A DNA stretch of 64,000 nt from positions 310,001 through 374,000 of the forward strand of contig NZ_BQUV01000005.1 of the NCBI RefSeq assembly GCF_022835695.1, read 5' to 3'. This document shows, one piece after another, positions 45,672-53,182 of this stretch (its first letter is position 1; every line of letters begins with the position of its first letter). Both the position numbers and the translations under genes were made by a program. The stretch comes from Bradyrhizobium sp. Ce-3. GTDB taxonomy: Bacteria; Pseudomonadota; Alphaproteobacteria; Rhizobiales; Xanthobacteraceae. The notes under the pieces were generated by a model. The model did no database searches and was not told the origin of the DNA. It worked only from the letters and a program-made list of their open reading frames with translations.

Positions 45672-47807
45672 TCAGCTGAACTGGAACATGCTCGCGTCCA
45701 AGTGTCCCGGTGCCACACCGGTGAGCCAGACCGCATTGCCCGCAGCGTCGGTGATGATGGTGGTGTTGGTGCCGGCCACGTAGAATGAGGCTGCCTGGAC
45801 GTCCGCGAAGGAATGCAGCGAGGTCCCGGCGAAATTGATCAGGTCGTTGACGCCGCCGGCATTGAAGTCCTGGATCACCATCACTTCGGGCGTCGAGTCG
45901 TTGATGGTGAAGGTATCGCGACCGCCGCCGCCCCAGGCATAGTCGACGCCGCCGCCGCCGGTGATGCTGTCGTTGCCGCTCCCCATCAGGAAGACGTCGA
46001 CACCCGTGCCGCCGGTGACGGTGTCGCCGCCGTTCGATCCATAGACATAGTTCTGGCCCGAGCCGCCGTAGATCACGTTGCCGTCGCTCTCGCCCGACGA
46101 GATGAAGATGTTGAGGCCGGAGCCGCCATACATGGTGTCGACGCCGGCCCCGCCGTAGAAATAGTTGGTGCCGGCGCCGCCGTAGAGCAGGTCGGCGCCA
46201 GCGTCGCCGTACATCACGTTGACGTCGCTGGGACCAGCGCCGCCCGAGCCGACCACAATATCGTTGCCGTTGCCGCCAAACAGGTAGTTGAAGCCGGTGC
46301 CGCCGTAGAGGACGTCGTTGCCGTCTTCGCCCAGCAGCACGTCGAGGCCGGCATCGCCGTACAAAATGTCGTTGCCGGCGCCGGCATAGATATAATCATT
46401 GCCGTCGCCGCCATAGCCGACATCGTCACCGCCTTGGGCAACGAGAACATCATTGCCGGTGTAGCCATATAGCGTGTCCGCGCCGGCATAGCCGTAGATC
46501 AGGTCGTTCGAGATGCTGCCGACTGCGGTCGGCTGCGTGGCGGTGGCGAAAAACGTCGTGGTGTTGCGATCGTCGTAGATCGATTCCTGCAACGTATCGG
46601 CAAAGCCGGGCTGGTGCTGTTCCCAGATGATCTGCTCGCGGCCGTCACCATAGACGCCGATCGCGCCGGCGCCGATTGTGGACGTGCCGATCGAGCTGGT
46701 CGTCACCGTGCTGGCGTCGCCGAGCGATCCGTTGCTCGCGATGTGGTAGCGGCTGATCGACGTGACGCCGACGATCGCATCATTGGCACTGTACGTCACG
46801 GTCACGCCGCCGTCGGTGGTCGCGGCGGCATCAATCGAGGTGATGAAATAGCCGGTGCCGACACCGTCGATCTGCAGCGCCGGTGCGACCGCCACGCCCG
46901 CGGCGTTAAAGATCTGGACGTCGACCACGGGATTGAGGGCGGCGATGATCGTATTGGTGTAGTCCCGCACCAGCGCGAAGCCGCCGCCGGAGAGCGCGAC
47001 GACCTTGTCGTAACCGACCGATGCGCTAGGCCCGGGCGCGGTCGATAGCGTGATCTCCGACCCGACGGCGGCGCCCGCCGGGGTGTAGATCTGCGCTTCG
47101 ACATTGGCGCCGCTGATCCAGCTGACCAGGATGTTGCCATTGGCGAGCGTGGTCGCCGAAGGGTTGGTCTGGCTCCCGGCGGTCAGCGTGTTGACGGTGA
47201 ATTGGCTGCCGACCTTGTTGCCGGCGGCATCGAACAGCTGGGCGCTGATGCCCGAGCCGGCGCCATCGCCGCCGACATTGCCTGGGCCGGAGAAAATGTT
47301 GTCCTGCCAGACGGCGAGGAAGCCGCCGCCCGCAACTGCCGCGATCTTTGCGTTGGTTTCGTTGCCCGCGATGGTATTGAGCTTGATCTCCGCCCCTACG
47401 GTTCCGTCGGGCGCGACAATCCTCGCGAACACATCGGTCCGCAACGTGCCCGCGTTATAGGATCCGAATGTGTAGGAAACGGCGACCGATCCATTGGAAA
47501 GTGCGGTCACGCCGGGCGACGAGACGATCGAACCGATCTGGGTCGGGCTGACAGCACTGCTGGCGATAGTGATCGGGCTCCCGCTCGTATTGCCAAGCGG
47601 ATCGACGCGTTGCAGCACGACGGATTGGTAGCCGAGGTCCGGAAAGTTGGCGTAGCCACCTTGAGTGTACACCATCGCCATCTGGTCGTTGCCTATGACG
47701 GCCAGCACGGGCGTACCAAGGGCATTTGTGCCGTTATCGGTTCCATTGATAGGAGCGTTGGGCTGCACGCTCGCGATCAGTACTGGGTTTCGCCAAACGC
47801 TTCCCAT
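45672..47807 (-). CDS. RTX-like protein with N-terminal beta-propeller-like repeats, class A C-terminus
   Basis: About 711 residues. The N-terminal ~410 residues carry repeated units of the type AQLFDAAGNKVGSQFTVN...TLANGNILVSW (also RIVAPDGTVGAEIKLN...GGGFLAVW), suggesting a beta-propeller or similar all-beta domain. Then come RTX nonapeptides (YGGDGNDYIYAGAGNDILYG) and the class A module with LNIFISSGE, YGSNGGDTVTGG, SLHSFADVQAA and terminus MFQFS. ATG 47807 (GAGGA 8 bp upstream) is preferred over 47846. No signal peptide. Confidence 0.8.
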   Translation of the reverse strand: MGSVWRNPVLIASVQPNAPINGTDNGTNALGTPVLAVIGNDQMAMVYTQGGYANFPDLGYQSVVLQRVDPLGNTSGSPITIASSAVSPTQIGSIVSSPGVTALSNGSVAVSYTFGSYNAGTLRTDVFARIVAPDGTVGAEIKLNTIAGNETNAKIAAVAGGGFLAVWQDNIFSGPGNVGGDGAGSGISAQLFDAAGNKVGSQFTVNTLTAGSQTNPSATTLANGNILVSWISGANVEAQIYTPAGAAVGSEITLSTAPGPSASVGYDKVVALSGGGFALVRDYTNTIIAALNPVVDVQIFNAAGVAVAPALQIDGVGTGYFITSIDAAATTDGGVTVTYSANDAIVGVTSISRYHIASNGSLGDASTVTTSSIGTSTIGAGAIGVYGDGREQIIWEQHQPGFADTLQESIYDDRNTTTFFATATQPTAVGSISNDLIYGYAGADTLYGYTGNDVLVAQGGDDVGYGGDGNDYIYAGAGNDILYGDAGLDVLLGEDGNDVLYGGTGFNYLFGGNGNDIVVGSGGAGPSDVNVMYGDAGADLLYGGAGTNYFYGGAGVDTMYGGSGLNIFISSGESDGNVIYGGSGQNYVYGSNGGDTVTGGTGVDVFLMGSGNDSITGGGGVDYAWGGGGRDTFTINDSTPEVMVIQDFNAGGVNDLINFAGTSLHSFADVQAASFYVAGTNTTIITDAAGNAVWLTGVAPGHLDASMFQFS

Positions 47808-48470
47808 TGCTCGATCCTCAACCGGTCTGATGCGGTCGGCCGACACCGCGCTAACTCGCCAGAAAGACCAAGAATATGCTTCAATGAAGTTTGAAACCGA
47901 ACACGCATTCTCCAGTGATTTTCGGCTTCGGCAAGTGCCGCTGCCGCAGATTGCAGCTAAGGCGCCTGCGACCTATCGTCGTCGGGCTGAACGCGACTTT
48001 TTTATTCGTGCGGGCGCTGGAATGATGTTGCGGCCGTGAGGGCGCCGCAGCGCATAATCGCAAGCTGGCGGCCGGCGAGACGACCCGCCTAAGGCGCCGC
48101 CGTGAACCGTCCAAGGATCGACGGCGCGATTTCCTCAACTATCATCTTATAGACGACCGTTGACTCGCTCAAACGCTCTCGCTTAGATTGTTTCAATATT
48201 GATTATTTCGCTAGTGTATTTTTTTGCATGAGGGGGAGGTTTGAGCTCATTGCCGCTCCAGTCCGCCTGAACGACTGGACTTCCGTCAATCCGATCAAAT
48301 CGACGCGTTGGCTGGTTTCAGTGGCCCTTTCGCTGGGGCACGCCAGGCTTTTTTGCTCGCCGCTCCGTTCAACCGATCGGCGACTCGTACTCCGTCTGTC
48401 CTGCCGACCTCCGGATTCTGCGGACTATTCGCATTGCACAACAATTTTTTGACCACACAAGGGGATTATA
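47808..48470. other. divergent intergenic region at the centre of the RTX island
   Basis: About 660 bp separating the leftward and rightward A-B-A triplets. It contains an AT-rich patch (about 48180-48235) and a possible rightward promoter (listed separately). ACAAGGGG precedes ATG 48471 by about 10 bp. No coding region is supported. Confidence 0.4.
48160..48189 (+). promoter_or_regulatory. possible sigma-70-type promoter for the rightward RTX genes
   Basis: TTGACT (48160-48165) and TAGATT (48184-48189) are separated by 18 bp, at the edge of an AT-rich patch and about 280 bp before ATG 48471. Matches are 5/6 and 4/6 to consensus; a single weak candidate in an otherwise unassigned region. Confidence 0.3.
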
Positions 48471-51362
48471 ATGGCGACATTTACAGGCACATCAGGCAAC
48501 GACACCGTAACCGGAACACCCAACGGCTCGAATACGAATGATACGTTGCTCGGACTTGCCGGGAATGACACGCTGATCGGCGGCGATGGCGCCGACTCCC
48601 TGGACGGCGGTACCGGGACAGACTTCGCATCCTACATCGACTCGGGCGTGGGCATTGAAGCCAGCTTGGCAAATCCAGGCGTCAATACGGGCTTTGCGGC
48701 CGGTGACACCTATACGTCGATCGAAGGACTGATCGGCAGCAACTTCAACGACACCCTTATCGGCAATGGCAACGGCGTCTTCCTGCAGGGCGGACTGGGT
48801 GCCGACTCGATCGTCGGCGGCTCCGCCAACGACTACGCCGACTACGCCAATGCAACCAGCGGACTTGAAGTCGACCTCGCCGATCCCACCCAGAACACCG
48901 GCGAAGCGGCCGGCGACACATATAGCAACATCTCCAAGATCAGGGGCTCGGCGTTCAACGACACGCTGATCGGCGACTCCAACAACAATACGTTGCGCGG
49001 CGGCGCTGGGGCCGACGTGCTCAACGGCGGTGCCGGCTTCGACTTCGCTTCCTATTCCGACTCGGGCGTCGGCATCACGGCAGACCTGGCAGACCCGACC
49101 CAGAATACGGGCGAAGCTGCCGGCGACACCTATATCTCGATCGAAGGATTGCGCGGCAGCGACTTCAACGATCATCTGATCGGTGATAGCGGAATCAACC
49201 TCCTGCAGGGCGGTCTCGGTGCCGATACGCTGGATGGCGGTGCGGGCTTTGACTATGCCGACTATTTCAATGCAACAACCGGGCTCGTTGCCGATTTGGC
49301 GAACTCCGCGCTGAACACGGGAGAAGCTGCCGGAGACGTCTACATCTCGATCGAAGCGATCAGAGGCACTGCATTCAACGACACGCTGATCGGAGACGCC
49401 AACAACAACTTCCTGCGCGGCGGCACCGGCGCGGACTCGCTCGACGGTGGAGCAGGGTACGACTACGCCGATTATAACAATGCGACCACGGGCGTTGTGG
49501 CCGACCTCGCCGATCCCACCCAGAACACCGGCGAAGCCGCGGGCGACACGTACACCTCGATCGAAGGCATTCAGGGAGGTAACTTCAACGACACCCTGAT
49601 CGGCGACGGAGGCAACAACAACCTGAGAGGCGGCCTCGGCGCCGACTCGCTTGTCGGCGGTGCCGGCATCGACTACGCGGACTACGGTAACGCAGCGACG
49701 GCGGTGGTCGTAAGTCTTGCAAATCCGGCCAGCAACACCGGCGAGGCCGCGGGCGATACGTATAGCTCGATCGAAGGCATCATCGGTTCGTCCTTCAACG
49801 ACACGCTGACCGGAGACGGCGGCGACAACAATCTGCGCGGTGGCGCGGGTGCCGACGCGCTCGACGGCGGAGCCGGCAACGACGTTGCGGAGTATGTCAA
49901 CGCCGCCGCCGGCGTGCTTGCCAGCCTGGCCAATCCGGCTTCGAACACCGGTGACGCCGCCGGCGATACCTACACCTCGATCGAAGGACTGAGAGGATCG
50001 AACTTCAACGATACCTTGATCGGTGACAGCGGCGACAACCTGCTCGACGGTATCGGCGGCGCAGATTCGCTCGTCGGCGGTGCCGGGAATGATACCTACA
50101 TTCTCGACAATGCCGGCGATACCATCACCGAGAATATGGGTGAAGGCACCGACACGGCAGTGATCGTCGGCAACTTCAACTACACACTCGCTGCCAACGT
50201 TGAGAACCTCGCGATTGCGACGTCCAACAATACCTCGGGTACCGGCAACGCGCTCGCCAATTTCATCACGGGCGGTGCAGGCAACAACACGCTGGACGGC
50301 GGGATCGGTGCGGACACGATGGTCGGTGGGCTGGGCAACGACACCTATTTTGTCGACGATCCCGGCGACGTGGTGGTCGAAAACACCGGTGAAGGCACCG
50401 ACACCGTCCACACCACGATCAACTACAGCCTGACCGCGAATGTCGAGAATCTGATCCTCGATGGTTCGGGCAATCTCTTTGGCACCGGCAACGCCCTGAA
50501 CAACGTCCTGACGGGCAATGCCGGCAACAACTCCCTTTACGGCGGCGACGGCAACGATACGGGTTACGGAGGTGCCGGAGCCGACGTTCTGGTGCTCGGC
50601 AACGGCGACGACTATGGCGATGCTGGCGACGGCAACGACTACATCTATGCTGGTGCCGGCAATGACGTCCTGATCGGCGGTGCCGGGCTCGACGTTCTGC
50701 TGGGAGAAGACGGCAACGACGTGGAATATGGCGGATCGGGCTTCAATTATCTGTTTGGCGGAAACGGCACCGATACCTTGATCGGCTCGGGAGGCACCTC
50801 CGGTAGCGACGTCAACGTGATGTACGGCGAAGCTGGTGCCGACTATCTCTATGGCGGGCAAGGCACCAACTACTTCTACGGCGGCGCTGGCGTCGACACC
50901 ATGTACGGCGGCTCGGGCCTGAACATCTTCATCTCGTCGGGCGAGACCGACGGCAACGTCATCTACGGCGGTTCGGGCCAGAATTACGTCTATGGCTCGA
51001 ACGGCGGCGATACGGTGACCGGTGGCAGCGGCGTCGACGTGTTCCTGATGGGCACCGGGGCCGACCAGATCAGCGGCGGCGGCGGGGTTGATTACGCCTG
51101 GGGTGGCGGTGGCGCCGATACATTCAATATCAGCGATACCAGCCAGGAGATCATGGTCGTCCAGGATTTCAATACGGGCGGCGTAAATGATTTCGTGAAC
51201 TTTGCAGGTACATCGCTGCATTCGTTCGCCGATGTTCAGGCTGCGGAGTTCTACAACGCCGGGATCAATACCACGATCATCACTGACGCAGCCGGCAGTG
51301 CGGTTTGGCTGATCGGTATCGCGCCGGGACAGCTGGACGCAAGCATGTTCAAGTTCAGCTGA
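48471..51362 (+). CDS. large RTX-like protein with 70-residue tandem array, class A C-terminus
   Basis: 963 residues. Residues about 26-542 are units of exactly 70 residues, each with GDTYxSIEGxRGxxFNDTLIGD...LRGGxGADxLxGGAGxDYADY...LADPTQNTGEAA. They are followed by two NDTYxVDxxGDxVxE...NVENLxL-type repeats, RTX nonapeptides, and the class A module (LNIFISSGE, VDYAWGGGG, SLHSFADVQAA, terminus MFKFS). The last ~480 bp are identical to the end of the 53183-55756 gene. Likely exported and Ca2+-binding. First gene of the rightward triplet. Confidence 0.83.
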   Translation: MATFTGTSGNDTVTGTPNGSNTNDTLLGLAGNDTLIGGDGADSLDGGTGTDFASYIDSGVGIEASLANPGVNTGFAAGDTYTSIEGLIGSNFNDTLIGNGNGVFLQGGLGADSIVGGSANDYADYANATSGLEVDLADPTQNTGEAAGDTYSNISKIRGSAFNDTLIGDSNNNTLRGGAGADVLNGGAGFDFASYSDSGVGITADLADPTQNTGEAAGDTYISIEGLRGSDFNDHLIGDSGINLLQGGLGADTLDGGAGFDYADYFNATTGLVADLANSALNTGEAAGDVYISIEAIRGTAFNDTLIGDANNNFLRGGTGADSLDGGAGYDYADYNNATTGVVADLADPTQNTGEAAGDTYTSIEGIQGGNFNDTLIGDGGNNNLRGGLGADSLVGGAGIDYADYGNAATAVVVSLANPASNTGEAAGDTYSSIEGIIGSSFNDTLTGDGGDNNLRGGAGADALDGGAGNDVAEYVNAAAGVLASLANPASNTGDAAGDTYTSIEGLRGSNFNDTLIGDSGDNLLDGIGGADSLVGGAGNDTYILDNAGDTITENMGEGTDTAVIVGNFNYTLAANVENLAIATSNNTSGTGNALANFITGGAGNNTLDGGIGADTMVGGLGNDTYFVDDPGDVVVENTGEGTDTVHTTINYSLTANVENLILDGSGNLFGTGNALNNVLTGNAGNNSLYGGDGNDTGYGGAGADVLVLGNGDDYGDAGDGNDYIYAGAGNDVLIGGAGLDVLLGEDGNDVEYGGSGFNYLFGGNGTDTLIGSGGTSGSDVNVMYGEAGADYLYGGQGTNYFYGGAGVDTMYGGSGLNIFISSGETDGNVIYGGSGQNYVYGSNGGDTVTGGSGVDVFLMGTGADQISGGGGVDYAWGGGGADTFNISDTSQEIMVVQDFNTGGVNDFVNFAGTSLHSFADVQAAEFYNAGINTTIITDAAGSAVWLIGIAPGQLDASMFKFS
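48546..50097 (+). repeat. 210-bp in-frame tandem repeat array
   Basis: GDTY-coding units start at 48702, 48912, 49122, 49332, 49542, 49752 and 49962, a constant spacing of 210 bp. A partial unit lies before the first and a partial one after the last. No indels between units. Confidence 0.9.
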
Positions 51363-51439
51363 GAATTCGGGCCCTGATCTCCAGAGCCTTGAATGCCAGA
51401 CACGCCAAGGAGGGCCGCCGTTGAGGCGGCCTTCTCATT
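50883..51439 (+). repeat. 557-bp direct repeat, copy 1
   Basis: Identical by eye to 55277-55833 (offset 4394). It covers the class A module from GAGVDTMYGG to the stop, plus about 77 bp of 3' flank including a hairpin. The first upstream mismatch is C50882 versus T55276; downstream the copies diverge after CTCATT. Confidence 0.9.
51411..51433 (+). terminator. hairpin terminator-like structure after the 963-residue RTX gene
   Basis: GGCCGCC-GTTGA-GGCGGCC stem followed by TTCTCATT. Weak T-run, but the structure is duplicated exactly after the 53183-55756 gene (55805-55827), supporting a function as the shared 3' end. Confidence 0.6.
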
Positions 51440-51700
51440 ATTCAATCGCGCTCCCGCTCTCGTAGCGCCGCGCGAGCGCTACCGCGATCGAGGCCGCAGC
51501 TCTAGCGGGGGCTCGTGGCAGAGTGTCTAAATCCGGCATCGCGGCTTAGAGAGCGTGTGCTTGCTGCGTCGTCAAATCAAGCTGTCTATAGACCGAACGT
51601 CTAATGAAATGCGGGGCTTTTCACGAGCGCAACCGTTGGTTACCGTTCAGCCGACATCCTCAACTGCAAGTGAGCGGTTAGCAATCAGGGAGCATCCGCG
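51440..51700. other. spacer between rightward RTX genes, partly duplicated
   Basis: Together with 51363-51439 this makes a 338-bp gap. GCGAGCGCTACCGCGATCG (about 51470-51490) and GTGGCAGAGTGTCTA recur in the next spacer near 52923-52982 (the second as ATGGCAAAGTGTCTA), pointing to duplication of a gene-plus-spacer unit. No gene supported; CAGGGAGC precedes the next ATG. Confidence 0.45.
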
Positions 51701-52840
51701 ATGACAACCTATGTCGGTACGCTGGGCAACGACGTATATAACGCCGACTATAGCGCGACCGATGACGTCGTGTATGGCTTGGACGGGGACGACACGCTGT
51801 ACGGCACCCAGGCAACGATGGAGGGCGGAGACGGGAACGACGAGATTGTGAATGCTGGCATTTCCTATGGCGGCAACGGCAACGATTTTCTCCATATGAC
51901 CGCGAGTAATGTCCTCCCAATACAAGCAGGTTACGGCGGCGCAGGTGACGACGTATTGTCTGCCGATAGTTATGTGGCTCCCACTCTGCTGTTGTCTGCC
52001 GATGGCGGCAACGACACGATTTACGCCGACAATCAGCAGAACGGCTCTTATTTCGGCGGCACCGGAGACGATTACATCTATGCGAACCCGACCAATGGCG
52101 GTGGGTCAAACCAAACCCTGATCATATCCGGCGATGCCGGCGACGACCGCATTTTCGGCGGGCTTACCTCGTCGCTGGCGGTTCTGCAAGGCGGAGAGGG
52201 CAACGACCTCATCATGGCGTCTGGAGCCAGTGCAATTTACGGCGGGTTGGGCAATGACGCCCTCTACGGCAGTGCCCGGGCTGATACGATCGTTGGAGAC
52301 CAAGGCGTTGATCTTCTCGAAGGAAACGCGGGCGACGATTATCTATACATGCCGTCTGGCGGCGGCACGGCCTATGGAGGGGATGGCAACGACGTAGCCG
52401 TGGGCTCCAGTGTCTATGACGTTCTGATTGGCGATGCGGGCGACGATACTGCTTACGGTTACGGAGGTAACGACTACCTCTACGGCGGGGCTGGCAACGA
52501 CGTGATGTTCGGCGGCGATGGCATCGATGTGCTGTTGGGCGACGCCGGAAACGACTATTTCGACGGCGGCGCTGGCGTGAACTACTATTTCGGCGGCGGT
52601 GGCAACAACACCTTCGTCTCAAACGACGTACCCAGCGTCCAGGTGGTGCAGGACTTTAACGCGGCCACCGATGTCGTTCAGCTGGACGGGTCTGGCTTTA
52701 CCTCCTTTGCCGATGTTCTGTCGCACTCCTATCAGAACGGGGCATACTTCGTCGTTCAGGTCGATGGCGATACTGCAGTCTGGTTAAACGGCGCGACTGC
52801 AGGCACGGTTACGGCAGCGAATTTCTCAATCGTGAGCTGA
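51701..52840 (+). CDS. RTX-like calcium-binding repeat protein, class B C-terminus
   Basis: 379 residues. N-terminus MTTYVGTLGNDVYNADYSATDD without a signal; the bulk is Gly/Asp nonapeptides, some degenerate, with FDGGAGVNYYFGGGGNNTF. Class B end: VQVVQDFNAATDVVQLDG, FADVLSHSYQNG, TAVWLNGATAG and NFSIVS. Middle gene of the rightward A-B-A triplet. AGGGAG is about 10 bp upstream of the ATG. Confidence 0.83.
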   Translation: MTTYVGTLGNDVYNADYSATDDVVYGLDGDDTLYGTQATMEGGDGNDEIVNAGISYGGNGNDFLHMTASNVLPIQAGYGGAGDDVLSADSYVAPTLLLSADGGNDTIYADNQQNGSYFGGTGDDYIYANPTNGGGSNQTLIISGDAGDDRIFGGLTSSLAVLQGGEGNDLIMASGASAIYGGLGNDALYGSARADTIVGDQGVDLLEGNAGDDYLYMPSGGGTAYGGDGNDVAVGSSVYDVLIGDAGDDTAYGYGGNDYLYGGAGNDVMFGGDGIDVLLGDAGNDYFDGGAGVNYYFGGGGNNTFVSNDVPSVQVVQDFNAATDVVQLDGSGFTSFADVLSHSYQNGAYFVVQVDGDTAVWLNGATAGTVTAANFSIVS

Positions 52841-53182
52841 CGCGGTACGATCGTCGCGCGACGAGCACGCCTTCGGCCTGATGTGCATTCACTACGATCA
52901 GTCGGCAGGGGCACCACCGCCACGCGAGCGCTACCGCGATCGGCGCGGTAGTTCGGGGAGCGGATCATGGCAAAGTGTCTAGGCGTGTGGGGGCGTGGCC
53001 GTTCGCTGCATACGCATCAATCGCATTCGCGCACAGATGGTGGCCTACCGCGACACCTGGGCATATCCAATATTGCCCACTGGACATCGCCGCGACAATC
53101 TGACACGGTAAGCCATATTATTGAAAAGTATTAACTATTTCGAGCATTCGCGTATTGCGGGTTCCCCGTCAGTGAGAATTTC
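52841..53182. other. spacer before the 857-residue RTX gene
   Basis: 342 bp. Carries GCGAGCGCTACCGCGATCG and TGGCAAAGTGTCTA blocks similar to the preceding spacer. An AT-rich stretch (TATTATTGAAAAGTATTAACTA, about 53114-53135) may hold a promoter. No gene supported. Confidence 0.4.

Noticed and set aside
48546-50097. CRISPR-like regular repeats
   Set aside because: The 210-bp periodicity is in-frame protein repeat sequence; there are no short identical repeats with unique spacers and no cas genes.
48492-51221. Minus-strand open frame of about 900 codons, Val/Ala-rich and repetitive
   Set aside because: It mirrors the 210-bp repeats of the plus-strand RTX gene; its periodicity is inherited from that gene and it has no RBS or family resemblance.
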